From Dipteris shenzhenensis (Eukaryota; Polypodiophyta; Polypodiopsida; Gleicheniales), in NCBI GenBank assembly GCA_047967505.1, contig CM106540.1: a stretch of DNA of 64,000 nucleotides; one strand, written 5' to 3'. The position numbers were made by a program, and so were the translations under genes. Shown piece by piece: positions 1 to 10,139 of the stretch. A model generated the notes under the pieces. The model searched no databases. It worked only from the letters and a program-made list of their open reading frames with translations, and was not told where the DNA came from. Every line of letters begins with the position of its first letter. Position 1 is the first letter of the stretch.

Positions 1-675
1 TACAAGAATTCCCTCTTTCTTGGGACTTCCCCCTGAACTGTGATCTACCCCTTTGCACATTTAAGGCTGCATCCTGCTTGTTGCCGTCCATAGACTTTAG
101 TCTAATCTCCTCAGCCAACAAGCTACCCACAACATCATCAAATTTCAGTACTCCACCAGGTGCAGAGTTATTGATAGTTGTACGGAAGGTATCCCATGAG
201 GATGGCAATGAATATAAGAGAAATATTGCCTTAGTCTCTGCATCAAAATTCATCTTCTGAGCCTAAAGTTGGCTGAAAATAATATTGAATTCATTCAAGT
301 GAGAAGCAATGGAGACCCCTTCCTTCATCTGCAGCTCAAACAACCTCTTCGTGAGGTAAACTTTATTAGAGGCAGTTTCCTTGTCATAAGTGGCACATAG
401 TTTCTTCCACAAATCTTCCGTAGTCTGGTCATTTACTACTGTGAAATAAACTGACGCTACAAGATGAAGTCTAATAGTAGACTTTGCTAATGCATCCAAC
501 TCATTCCCATCATCCTCAGACATATCTGCAGGCTTAGCTTCAATACCTACCAAGGGTTAAATTTGCTTCTTTTGAGTAAGCACATCCCTTATCTATTGTT
601 TCCATAAAGAAAAGTTAGTCCCATCAAACTTTTTAATGCTGAAAAACTCATTTTCAGACATGGAAGAGGATGCCA
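1..675 (-). pseudogene. Ty1/copia gag (UBN2-type), decayed, cut by window edge
   Basis: Read downward from an ATG at 675, this is the nucleocapsid-precursor (Gag) domain of a copia retrotransposon. Visible family landmarks are LWKKLCATYDKET, a stretch ending in SLPSSWDTFRT, and a basic Q/R/G-rich tail near position 20 that would lead into the zinc knuckle beyond the window edge. Three in-frame stops break it, at 593-595 (TAG), 557-559 (TAA) and 263-265 (TAG). Each stands where a glutamine codon is plausible, so single C-to-T changes would explain them. The frame is otherwise continuous, so decay has been by point mutation and not by indels. Translated, the start reads as a short acidic/serine leader before the Gag fold, which is usual for the family. 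No primer binding site or LTR can be assigned with confidence upstream. Confidence 0.88.
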
Positions 676-1529
676 TGATGGAAATGAAACAAAATCCCAA
701 ATGCTAGTACCTACAAGAGAGAATCACACCAAATACCAGGTGCACCCAAATGTGTATGCCACAATAGAGTGAAATGTCACCAAAACTCAAAGCTCAAAGC
801 ATCAAAAGATACAATTGACTCATGTGCATGTACTATGCATCCATATGAGCAAATCTGGCCCAAAAGAAAATGCCAACTGCAATGGCAATCCAAAATGCCA
901 ATAAGCGCCAAATGGCTCAAGCATAAACACTGTCCATGGGCATATGCATCAATAATATCTCATCCAAGAGAGCATAACACTATCAGTGGATCACCTGCAA
1001 TGTGTCAAAGCTGTCCCTCAGCATAAAATAGCATCCATGTGCAAAGCATCCATAAAAAAATAGCATCCCACAAGGCAATCTGGGCCTATCAACGCATCAA
1101 ATAAGGATCGCAATGCATCCAAGTAGCCTATAAATCATCCACTTCAACCCAATGCACACCACAAATGAGCGCACATGGCTCAAACTACAACAGAGTGATT
1201 GCTGGAATGGGGGAAACAGAGGCCTGAGGCACAAGAGACATAATTTTAAATAGATTCACTACATGAGGAACTAGTAGGAATAAGTACAGAATTGAATCCA
1301 TTTCTAGAATTCAATTGTGGACAACCAAATATTGCAATCATGAAATCTAGCAAAGCAAAGAGATCGGGTAAGCTTCAACCCAACAACATCCTTAAATCTA
1401 GTCACGGTTCAAGAATCTCGGTAAGTCAATTAAATTTTATTGCTTCATGGAATATGACATTTAATAAAATTCAAACATACAAATTAATTCAATAACTCAA
1501 TCAAATTTGATAATGCGATCAATTTTGAA
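676..1529. other. Unassigned spacer with degenerate GCATCA/GCATCC motifs
   Basis: No coding region is recognised. The stretch from about 770 to 1160 is rich in loosely repeated short words such as GCATCCA, GCATCAA and AATGGC, which suggests a degenerate repeat. A sequence at about 739-756 on the minus strand begins TGGTATTTGG and could be a worn primer binding site for the adjacent copia gag. I cannot define an LTR boundary. From 1200 to 1529 I see nothing identifiable. Confidence 0.4.
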
Positions 1530-2410
1530 AGGGATAGTGAATCTAGAAGTGCCAATAGGCCACCAATGCCAGAAGTTCCAGTAGTGCCAATGCCAATAGT
1601 GCCATGAATTCCACTAGATCCTAAAGTACACATTTGTGGAATTTAAGGGCCAGAAGAAGGATGACTCAGATAGCCATGTGGCATAGTTTGAAACCCGATG
1701 GTAGGCGAGTGACTTTGATAACATGTTTGGTGACCTGGAGAAATTATAGAGGTCTGTGGGTACCCTGAGTTGTAGGGCTATGAGTGGGTTCATCTTGTAT
1801 GGCCTAGCACAATTTGTGGACTATGAGGAATTGAAAACATCTTTCCTACATAGGTTTTGTAAGAAGAAAATACCAAAATATGTTTGTAGGAAGTTGTGAT
1901 AGCTCTATCCAAAGAAACGAATGATGGAAGACTATGAGTAAGATCCAAAACCTCAATACACAGTTAGATGTGGTGGAAAGACCCACAATACAGATTGGAG
2001 ATCTATGGCCCGAATGGCTTTAATGAATTGGTTGACATTGCCAAAAGAGTGAGATGAACGTGCGGATCATGTAAAATCCAATCTAAGGGGTATGACTTGG
2101 ATAGTGGTCAAATTAGAACAGAAAGAAATTATGTAGTATCATGGATGATGACACAGAATCAGAGAGTGATGAATCTGATAGTGATTCAGAAGACAAGGGC
2201 ATTAAGTCAAAGAAGAGGAGGAAGAAGAAGAAGAGGAAATCAAGCAAGAAGGAGTCAAAGAAATCCAAAAGGAAAAGAAGAAAGCAAAGAAGAAAACCAT
2301 TGAGATGGAGAAATTGTGGAAGAAAAACTTAAGAGTTTAGGAGCGACTAAGTTAGCACCCAATTAAGGTGTGATATTTGCACAAAAAACCATCCAAAAGA
2401 GATTTGCTAG
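1530..2410 (+). pseudogene. Ty3/gypsy gag, decayed
   Basis: A plant gypsy-type Gag (retrotrans_gag fold) broken by stops and frame slips. A proline/methionine-rich linker at about 1545-1610 is followed by FKGQKKDDSDSHVA at about 1637-1680 and by a fold segment ending in DYEELKTSFLHRFCKKK at about 1820-1872. An extremely lysine/arginine-rich nucleic-acid-binding stretch lies at 2190-2330. A zinc-knuckle-like Cys-Cys-His-Cys spacing (CDIC-KNH-KEIC) spans 2369-2407. Several stops sit where CAG, CAA or CGA codons are expected. This is the first part of the element that continues as pol to about 5570. Confidence 0.8.
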
Positions 2411-3189
2411 TACAACCCAAATGCCTGAATGAATCCAGCAGAGCAAGTACCCCGCCCACTGGCAACAGGAGTCAACCAAGTGACGATTGATCTAGTAGTA
2501 GCACAAACCCAATAGAGAAACACTCGACTAATAAGCAAGGCAATTGGAGTGAGAGAGGCAATTGGAATGCACAAACAACATGGGGCCAACTAAATTGCAA
2601 AATAGATAAAGATTGTAAGTATTGCTTGGAGAACGGGATGAACAAGGCCCAAATTTCCCACTATGGTGCAAACATAAAACAAAGCAAGGACAAGAAATTG
2701 TGTGTTGGCCACCAAGGTGTGGACTGCCCCAACAGGAGTAGCCATCATAAAAAAAGAATGTCATGTTTATCAAAGAACGGGGTGACACATCAGTATGTCA
2801 GACCAAGCCCATAGATCACCTATACGAGTTGTAGCAGTTCAAATGCATGACCTACACACAGCAAGGAAAGATGCCGTATACCAAGCCGGAGAAGATGAAC
2901 GTGTTTACAAGCTTGTGGCAACAAGCAACAAGAGGATGGGTGACTGGTTACATCGAAGTTATGGGAAGCCAGATCAATTTTTTAAGAAATAGTGCAGTAG
3001 CACTGAAGGGTGCGCAGGTAAGACTTCTATATTGGAAAACTTTTCAAAAGGGTTATTGATGGTCTTAAAACTATGTATACGGAGGTCCACAAAGTAATAG
3101 GGGAAGATCTAGTACCAGATGAGGTATTTGAACTAGAGGAGTCTCAACTTGCCATGCCGCATTTGAGATATGAGGACAGTCCCACATTA
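2411..3189 (+). pseudogene. Ty3/gypsy gag-pol linker and protease region, decayed
   Basis: Between the gag zinc knuckle and the reverse transcriptase the frame is intermittently open and full of stops. The stretch at 2795-3060 still reads as a charged, glutamine-rich peptide in more than one frame. By position this should be the aspartic protease and linker region. I cannot point to a DTG-type active site, so the protease is either lost or too diverged to recognise. It is annotated by position between two recognisable gypsy domains, not by its own motif. Confidence 0.5.
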
Positions 3190-3405
3190 AAGAAGATGAA
3201 TTGGAGGAATTTAATCTAGGAATAGAGGATGATCCAAAACTAGTGAAGCTGACCGTGTTTGCTACAGGACAATTCCAATGGGAGTTAGTAAAGCTATTGT
3301 AAGAATACAAGGATATTTTTGCATTGGAGTAGATAGATATGAAAGGAGTAGATCTGACCCTGTGTATTCACTACATCAATCTCAAGAAATATGCCAAGCT
3401 TGTAC
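3190..3405 (+). pseudogene. Ty3/gypsy RT N-terminal segment, interrupted by MITE
   Basis: This is the segment just before the reverse transcriptase fingers. Legible parts are LEEFNLGIEDDPKLVKL, then the EYKDIFALE peptide, then a poorly preserved arginine/proline approach to the RT. Similar peptides precede RT in many plant gypsy pols (EYKDVFAW type). The reading frame is cut at 3405 by a 257-bp insertion. It resumes at 3663 after the 8-base duplication GCTTGTAC, with the expected continuation QQHYQMSPNF. The interruption is therefore an insertion and not random decay. Confidence 0.78.
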
Positions 3406-3662
3406 CTCACGGTGCTCGCCTCAAATAATTTTAGTGTACCACGTACATTCAAAAGGAGGGGTATTTTAATTTCACTTTTTGAAAAATTTTATAGGATTAC
3501 AATAATAGAAGGTGTTTTCTAATTTAAATTTAGAAAAAAATCACTTAGTTCATAAGTAAAGAGGGGGGTTTCTATTAGGGGGGAAATTTTAGTTTAGGGG
3601 TTTTTTAAATATCCCTTGAACGCACGTGATATGTAGGGTTTCTTATTAGTGCAATCCCCGAG
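3406..3662 (+). mobile_element. MITE family 'CTCGGGG', copy 1 (257 bp)
   Basis: A non-autonomous element inserted in the gypsy RT. It is flanked on both sides by GCTTGTAC (3398-3405 and 3663-3670), an 8-base target duplication. The ends are inverted. The right end, read backwards, starts CTCGGGGATTGCACTA and then has CACGTGCGTTCAAG; the left end has CTCACGG... and CACGTACATTCAA. The interior is AT-rich and has no coding capacity. Copies at 16895-17140 and 48440-48675 share the same ends. An 8-base duplication fits the hAT superfamily, but the terminal sequence alone does not prove this. Confidence 0.85.
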
Positions 3663-4400
3663 GCTTGTACTCCAACAACATTATCAAATGAGCCCAAATT
3701 TTTCAAAGCAGCTTAAAGACAAACTTGACAAGGTGCTAAGGGTGAAATTTTATTAATCCGACAAATAAAGTAGTTGGCTGTCTTCGCTAGTCATCGTCCA
3801 AAGAAGAATGGGAAGATCCCAAATTGTGTGGATTACTGGAATTGAATGTAGCAAAGATCATACATCTGTTTCCCCTACCATTCTGTGATGCTTTGTTGGA
3901 TACGGTTGCTAGGTATGATATGTATAGCTTTCCAAATAGCTCATCGGATACAACCAGATTGAGATGGACAAAGAGGACAAGGATAAAATCACATTTGTTA
4001 TGGAATGGGGGGTCTATTCTAGCAATGTAATGACATTTGGGTTGAAGAATACATTGCCATTATTTTAGTACTAGATACAAAAGGAGTTTGAACCCTATAT
4101 GACCACCTTCATGCGGGAGCTTTTGGAAAAATTTAGTGTCTTTAGGCAAAATCATGAGCATCTACATCATTTACATTTGTGTTTTGACAAATGTTGGACT
4201 GCTCGATTAACTCTAAATTCAGCAAAGTGCACTTTTGTAGTAAAGAGAAAATTATTTTTGGGTAACATCATTTTGGAAGAAGGAATGGTGATTGATACCC
4301 GAAAGGTAGAAGCCATCTAGAAGGCTACGGCTCCTGAGAGTGTCAAAGAGTTGCAAAGAAGTTGTGGGCTAAGTGAAATGGAATAACCACTTGCCAAACC
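3663..4400 (+). pseudogene. Ty3/gypsy reverse transcriptase core, decayed
   Basis: RT after the MITE. Legible parts include QMSPNFSKQLKDKLDKVL, then a palm entry recognisable only in pieces, LLDTVARYDMYSF (canonical LLDxVAGHxxYSF) at about 3893-3932, and the thumb-side LTLNSAKCTFVV at 4207-4245. The last is followed by FLGNIILEEGMVIDTRKVEAI. The catalytic YxDD box is not readable in the damaged part around 4030-4090. At least two frame changes and several stops are present, so no enzyme could be made. This is the middle part of the element that begins at about 1530. Confidence 0.85.
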
Positions 4401-4900
4401 CTTACAAAGTCGACGAAGAAGGATGCTCCATTCATTTGGGAAGAGGAATAATAAAAAGAATTTTGGTTGCTAAAAAGGATCTTGGTGGTCACGCGAGTAC
4501 TATAGCCACGGTAATGGAGCTTAGATTTCCATGTGTTTGTGGATGCATCAGATATTGCAATTGGTGCAGTGTTGATGGAAAAATCATAGAAAGGCTGGTA
4601 TCAACTGGTGTATTATGCATGTCGGATGCTCACAAGTGCCAAAAGGAATTATTGAGTGGTATTCTTGGGAAAATCTTGGCACTACTTACTTGGAAACAAG
4701 ATTTTGTTCCATGTGGATCACCCTCGGACCACCAAGCACTAGTGTACTTGGTGAATAAGGTGCAACCAATAGGAAGAGTGTCATGATGGATTATTCTATT
4801 GCAACAGTTTGATCATATAGTTGTAGACATGCCAGCCAGGAAGCCAGCATTTGGTGGTGGATTATTTGAGCAGGTTGAAGTTAGGGGATGTAGCCTTAGA
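4401..4900 (+). pseudogene. Ty3/gypsy RNase H domain, decayed
   Basis: HVFVDASDIAIGAVLMEK (about 4529-4582) is the first RNase H strand with its catalytic aspartate. YACRMLTSAKRNY (about 4612-4650) and HYLLGNKILFHVDH (about 4682-4722) follow, and VVDYLSRLKLGD at about 4855-4890 matches the usual linker to integrase. Stops and a frame change separate the pieces. Domain order (RT, RNase H, integrase) is that of Ty3/gypsy and not of copia. Confidence 0.85.
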
Positions 4901-5575
4901 GAGCATTCCTAATGATGTACCAGATGTGGATCTATTTGAGGTAGAACCCATTCGGGGCATGTATTGGATCAAAGAAAACAGATGGCATTAAAGAGAAAAC
5001 CTTTCATGGTTATTGCCAAAATGTGTATCACAAAGGAATGGATCAGGTGTCAAGGCAATGTGTACCGGAGCATGAATACATTGTTAATAGAATCACATCA
5101 GGGTGTATGATCCTGTGGCCACTTTGCAAGAGACATTGTGACAAAGAAAGTTTTCCAATCAGGGTTGTGGTGGATGACTATCCTTAAAGATGCACATGAG
5201 TTTGCAAAGCACTGTTGGTATTGCGAGAGAGATTGTTATCTACTGAATACATACATTATGCCTCTAAATCTAATTCTTCCATTGGAGCCATTCTAGAAAT
5301 AGGGCCCTGGACTTCATGGGTCCATTATACTAGCAACACAGTACACGAGCAACATGTATGTGGTGATGGTGACAATTTATTTAACCAAGTGGGCCAAGGT
5401 GCAAGCACTAAGGGATAATACGGTGGCTAGTACATCAAAGTTTTGGTACCAAAACATCATTACATGGTTCGACTATCCCATTGAATTGGTGTCAGATCCG
5501 AGGACTCACATTAGGAAAAATCAGAGCTCATTTTGGGGCCTTGAGAGAAATTGCTATATTTCGCCTTTTCTTGGC
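4901..5575 (+). pseudogene. Ty3/gypsy integrase, decayed
   Basis: The zinc-binding part is legible near 5110-5230 (GLWWMTILKDAHEFAKHC... with WYCERD). The core follows at 5350-5560, with YLTKWAKVQALRDNTVAS, YQNIITWFDYPIELVSD and a damaged next segment. The canonical core has TKWxEAxALxxxxAxxVAxFLYxxIxxRFGCPxxLxSDxGTHF, so the second catalytic aspartate lies in VSD. The conserved glutamate region is not recognisable. The open stretch 5354-5590 is the best-preserved part of this element. No 3' LTR is recognised after it. Confidence 0.82.
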
Positions 5576-6525
5576 TTAAAAAATGGATAATATCAAAAAG
5601 CAAATTGACAAAGTACGTGTTCTAGGAAGACGTGCATTCAATGAGGATACATGTGCTACTTTATTATATCTGACATAAGGTGTGGAATTGGGTGTTCTCA
5701 ACCTCACCGGCGCATTCGAAGCAAGCCAAAGTCAAATTTTTTGAGCAAATTCACTAAGTACATTGGAGCAAGAGTTGCTACAATGTGAAAAGCATTTGAA
5801 GAATCTGATCCTACAGTACAACAACAAAGTACAACAACAACTGATATTGAAGGATGCAAGGAGAGATTTCTTACTCAAATGGAGCTCAAGTGCACATTTG
5901 AGCCTATCGATGGTGGTCAACACTTTGCATATGCATGCAATAAATTGGCCAGAGAGGCACATAGAGTGAAAAGAATTTTGACCCAAAGCTTCTATCAGAT
6001 ACCTCAATTTCAGTACTACACGGCAATGATATGCATCTTCAAGAGCGAGCATAGATATCTGACTGAGTTTGAAAGTCTCAAACATAATCATGTTGCTCTG
6101 TGAAAGATTAGCTCTACTTCAAAGATGCTGACGAAAGTGAGGACCATATGGAAAACATTTGGGCCACTTGCAAGGACTTAACAGAGAATCACCAAAAAAG
6201 AAGATGTGGAAAATCTCATTCGATTCTACACTTGCCTAAGTGCGGTTAATCCAAGGGCAAAGCAAGAACAGACTGAGATGACTTTCAAGGTTGTAAGAGA
6301 TAGGTATAAGGATTATACCAACATCATTTTTTGTCTTGATGAAGTGTTTGACAAAGTCACCGCTGCATATGAGAGGTGAGAGATCACATATGAAGCCCCT
6401 TCATTTATTACAGAAAAGGCAAAGAAAGCTGAGAAAAAAGAGGTGACCATCAAAATGTGGAGGCTGGTGAGAAACTTGCCAGATTTCTATGTAACCCTGG
6501 CATGCGAGAATATTTCCAAAACTTG
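5576..6525 (+). pseudogene. Unrecognised decayed ORF downstream of gypsy pol
   Basis: One reading frame stays open from about 5840 to 6525 apart from three or four stops, at about 6101 (TGA), 6179 (TAA), 6378 (TGA) and the final TGA near 6524. It encodes a charged, helical-looking protein. Pieces include KCTFEPIDGGQHFAYACNK, AREAHRVKRILTQSF and MWRLVRNLPDFYVTLACEN. A second frame is open at 5763-5969, so a frameshift probably joins the two. I do not recognise the family. It could be the 3' gene of the gypsy element or an unrelated gag-like ORF. The stop pattern matches the decay of the neighbouring retroelement. Confidence 0.4.
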
Positions 6526-6793
6526 ACCTTCCACTATATTCTTATTTGTAAATGATATCATTTGCAAAATATCTCCCACTTTCGTGCTTTATCTAGTCTC
6601 CTACTCTATTCTAAAGGCTCCCTACCCAACCTAGTTTGTGTATTGCTTCTTATCTTGTTGTCCTTTATGACATGGGACATACTCTAAGTAATTTAATGTG
6701 AGAATATCATAGCTAAATGTTTTGATTAGATTTCTTTATATGTTGTATTTTAATTATATGTGTAGAATTGCAATACAATTTGTTCTTTAGTCA
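6526..6793. other. AT-rich spacer, nothing recognised
   Basis: I see no coding, RNA or repeat feature in this stretch. Its 3' end joins the tandem duplication that begins at 6794. Confidence 0.4.
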
Positions 6794-7245
6794 CAAATTC
6801 TCGTCAAGTGTGGCTCTTATGGCTCTAAAATGTTATATCCATTGTTTATTAAATTGACTTTATACTTAAGGGTGTATTTCTACACCAAGATGGTGTATAT
6901 GTACACCACCTTTCCAAGAGAATTGGTCAATCTATTAATGTTGTTAAGAATGATAGAAAGTAGAGTGTTCATGGAAAGTTTTTTGACCTTGTAGCATAAT
7001 TTGAGTAGTCTTCCTGTTTTGAGTTGCAAATTCTCACTAAGTGTGGCTCTTATGCCTCTATAATGTTATATCCATTGTTTATTAATTTGATTTTATGCTT
7101 ATGGGTGTATTTCTACACTAAGATGGTGTATATGTACACCACCTTTCTAAGAGAATTGGTCAATCTATTAATGTTGTTAAGAAATGATAGAAAGTAGAAT
7201 GTTCATGGCAAGTTTTTGACCCTATAGCATAATTTGAGTAATCTT
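6794..7245. repeat. Tandem duplication, about 233-bp unit, two copies
   Basis: The unit starting CAAATTCTCGTCAAGTGTGG at 6794 repeats from 7027 with scattered substitutions and small indels. Each copy contains two adjacent near-palindromes built on GGTGTA...TACACC (GGTGTATTTCTACACC and GGTGTATATGTACACC). The two copies differ by transitions and by single-base indels in homopolymers, so the duplication is not recent. Confidence 0.85.
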
Positions 7246-7679
7246 AAAAAATGATAGATTTATATAGCCAATCAAGCTTAAAAATTGCATTAGCAAACTA
7301 TTCATCACTAGCACAATATTCATAATAGTAAGTGTTTTGGTAATCTCATCAAGTTGGTATTTTCACTAAGCTTTGGTTTTTAAAGTTAGCTTTAAAAATA
7401 GCATTAGGAGTGTATTCGAGAATTTTGGACTTTTCTTTAGTCCAGTTTTGAAATTGGACTTTGCACAAGTCCAATTGTTTTGAATAGTGTGTTTACCATT
7501 TAAAGGGTTTCTTTACAGATTGAATAGACAAAGGGTGTCTTTAATTCATATGGGCACCTTTATGGACTTGCATGAAGCACGTAAGATTTCAATGAGCATT
7601 CAAATTCTGCATTGTAGTTCTATCTGCCCAACAATGGCAAAGTTATCCACGTGGGCACCACATTTTTAGCCTAAGTTCA
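7246..7679. other. AT-rich spacer with a perfect 10-bp hairpin
   Basis: No gene is recognised. AATTGGACTT at 7452-7461 and AAGTCCAATT at 7467-7476 form a perfect inverted repeat around the loop TGCAC. The purpose is unknown and chance is possible. Confidence 0.45.
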
Positions 7680-8274
7680 GAAGAAGAGGCAGACATGTTT
7701 GAATACATCAGAAAGGCCAATCAAATCCATGCAACAACTGAAGGGGACAGACATCTCCGAGCCTAATTTGAGGAGATTGCTTCTGACACCCTCTCCCACC
7801 CGTTCGGTTCTTAACGCCCACCATGAACAATTTGAATAAGGTGGTTGGCGGGCATCGATCAAGTAACCCATTCTAAGCAGAAAAGAGAGGGTAGGCTTGT
7901 ACACCTGGCGGTTTGACCAGTAAAACAGTATGGATAATTTGACCAGTCAAACCCAAGGCCCAGCTTGGCCGTGTCAAAGCCCATGCGTTTACGTAGGAAG
8001 GAACTTGAAAGGAAGACCAGTCGAGCTCCACGTCGAGTTTAAAGTGCCCAACAAGTACTAGCTTCTTCCATAGCTTCATCAGCTCGCCATATCCCACGCT
8101 TATCATTGCCATTGCCACCCCCCTTGTGTTACTCAGAGCTTGAATTCGCCATAGCCCCCGCCTTATCTAGCTTCCTATTGCCAGCTCCTTCGCTTGATTT
8201 GCTCGCCATAGCTAGAATATCAATCTTTCCTCTCTCTCATTTTCTTTCACCTTTCATTCCTCCCATCCATAGCC
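7680..8274 (+). promoter_or_regulatory. Upstream region and 5' leader of the CYP73A pseudogene
   Basis: Base composition rises here towards that of a genic region. The last 150 bases before the ATG at 8275 are rich in CT (for example CCTCTCTCTCATTTTC), as in many plant 5' leaders. The start context AGCCATGGC is close to the plant consensus. CCAACCACC on the minus strand near 7841-7849 resembles an AC-type (MYB) element of phenylpropanoid promoters, but this match is short. No convincing TATA box was found. Confidence 0.4.
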
Positions 8275-8990
8275 ATGGCTTGGCGCGAAGCCCCCGGCAT
8301 CTTCGTCGACGTCTCCGCCTCCCCTCCCTTCGATTTCTTCCCCACCTTCGCCTCCACCCTCGTCCTTGTTGCCGTACTCATCCTATTTCCCCTTCTCCCT
8401 CGTCTTCACATCAGTCCCTCTTCTCATGAGCTTCGTGGACCGCCTACCGTGCCCACCTTCGTCAACTGGCTGCGGTTCTGCGAGGCCCTCAACCGCAGAA
8501 ATATGGCTGAGATGGCGAGGAGATAGGGGATGCTCAGCGCAATGTGGTGGTGGTTTCTTCTCCGAAGATGCCGAAAGAGGTGTTACATACGCAGGATGTA
8601 GAATTCCGCTCCTTTATCCGAGACATGTGAGCCTGCGAGGGATACTCAATTCGGGAATCTCATCATAAACAGGCTCCACAGAATGATTTTCTCAGAAAAA
8701 TCCAGGATCCGCTTTATTGACGACTCAAGCAGGGACTCAACAAAGTGAATGGAGAATCGGCGCAAAGTTTCAAGTATACTATGAGGCTTTTTACCCTCCC
8801 TTAAACCACTCCTGCGAGGTTACTTCAGCGATGTCTGGCAAGCAAATCAGCGAAGACTCGCTTTTCTTCAGAGACGCGTTTCTGAATGAGCAATCTATGG
8901 TCGTTGTCCATCCAAAGGTGTAGGGTGTAAGATTTAAGAGAGAACCAAATCAAATCGTTGTATGAGCGATCATCAGATTGCGATATGCCA
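8275..8990 (+). pseudogene. Cinnamate 4-hydroxylase (CYP73A) pseudogene
   Basis: C4H is the membrane cytochrome P450 that hydroxylates trans-cinnamate in the phenylpropanoid (lignin, flavonoid) pathway. The frame from the ATG at 8275 gives an N-terminal membrane anchor (STLVLVAVLILFPLLPRL) and a proline hinge reading GPPTVPTFVNWL, then LNRRN and EMARR. CYP73A has PPGPxPVPIFGNWL...LNxRN...LAKR at the same place. After a stop and frame slip at 8523, QRNVVVVSSPK and KEVLHTQDVEF (8535-8610) match the C4H signature QRNLVVVSSPxLAKEVLHTQGVEF. Further pieces in shifting frames are RLHRMIF, AQSFKY, LLRGYF and NQRRLAF up to about 8870, with a weak CAIDH-like trace near 8970. About 75 residues after VEF are missing, and the heme-binding C-terminal half is absent. 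No intron is seen. It is a dead, truncated copy. Confidence 0.86.
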
Positions 8991-9425
8991 AGCTCTCAAA
9001 GTACAGACCGAATGCGCGATCTATTTGCTTTTTTCAAGCAGAAACTAATAACAGTCGAAGCGAAGGGATCCTGTCGATTACGGATTTTGCGAGGTATCGA
9101 ACGACATACGTGGAAAAAACTGTAGAATTTTTTGTGAAGTTCCGAATCAGTCGGCTGTACAGTTGATTGTAGCCGCATGCGTGGTATGTGAAAATAGACT
9201 TTCAAGCTATGCTTTGACGCGTCAAAGATCAATTGCAACACAGCTCACACACCATCTTAAACATTCGAAAAAGTCGCACTATAGGATAATAAAAATGCAG
9301 CCTGCAAGCCTTTTAGGTTATTTAAAAACTACATGATACGCTATTCCGTTATCCCTAACAACACAATAGATATCAATCCTTGTTTTTCCCACCCTCTTAA
9401 CTTACAATTATAAAATAAGAAAATA
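8991..9425. other. Spacer after the CYP73A pseudogene
   Basis: No further P450 motif (I-helix, ExxR, heme loop) can be read in any frame. Short open frames exist on both strands without recognisable content. The sequence becomes AT-rich after about 9260. Confidence 0.4.
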
Positions 9426-9830
9426 TATTATTGGAGAAGCTTCTTCATGGCGAAGAGATGAGGTCCTCGAGGATAGCAGAGAGAAGAATCTCTCTACCTT
9501 TGCATCGCTCATCTATGTGGCAAACTCATTGGGACTCCTAGTGACGCCATGGACTTCTAACACAGGAGTTCCTTGAGGGGTAGTCACAGTACTAAGCCAG
9601 AGAGCAATCAAGCTAGAGGTAGTTGCAGGGGTAGGCCCCTGAGGAGTCGCCTGAGTGGAATCAAAGTCCGCTAGAGAGTAGAGATCATGATGTATCCTCC
9701 TATGAGGGTTTCCGTACTCATCGGACGTGTGATGTGATCCCATGTTAATTTGGGGGGATTGGACAAACGAAGACACAAACACGAAAACAAAAACAAACAC
9801 AAGAGCAGATAAGAAGCGAAAAGACAATTA
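9426..9830 (-). CDS. Unrecognised minus-strand ORF, serine/threonine-rich
   Basis: An open frame of 104 codons (9513-9827) contains MGSHHTSDEYGNPHRRIHHD and then a threonine/proline-rich part (TQATPQGPTPATTSS). It has a hydrophobic, phenylalanine/valine-rich start (FVFVFVFVSSF), which could be non-coding sequence upstream of the internal methionine at about 9744. After its stop the frame continues open to about 9425. The family is not recognised. It may be a fragment of a mobile-element gene. Confidence that it is a real coding remnant is low. Confidence 0.25.
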
Positions 9831-10139
9831 ATTAATTACTTACAACCAAAGTGAAATTCAAACTCAAGAAATTATGAAAATACAATTAATCACTAAAGAA
9901 AATTATGAAACGACATCAATGCATAAAGGACAATTATGAAAGGATAATTATTTACTTAAGACAATTATGAAAATCCAGTTTTGAAAGGACAAATATTTAT
10001 GATAGACAAGTGGAATCCAAGAAGGTTGTTAAACAAGAGTTTTCATGTACAAACAAAGAGCGTAAAATCTATCTCCAAAAGTATGCTTAAGCAAAATCTA
10101 TCTCCACAAGAGACATTATCCAAAAATGCCAAAATAGTA
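9831..10139. other. A-rich spacer with repeated AATTATGAAA words
   Basis: The word AATTATGAAA recurs at least five times between 9870 and 9970. The phrase AATCTATCTCCA occurs twice, at about 10065 and 10095. No gene is recognised. Confidence 0.4.

Noticed and set aside
5732-6091. 119-codon minus-strand frame opposite the unrecognised plus-strand ORF
   Set aside because: It is the shadow of the plus-strand coding remnant, whose charged composition and longer openness are more convincing.
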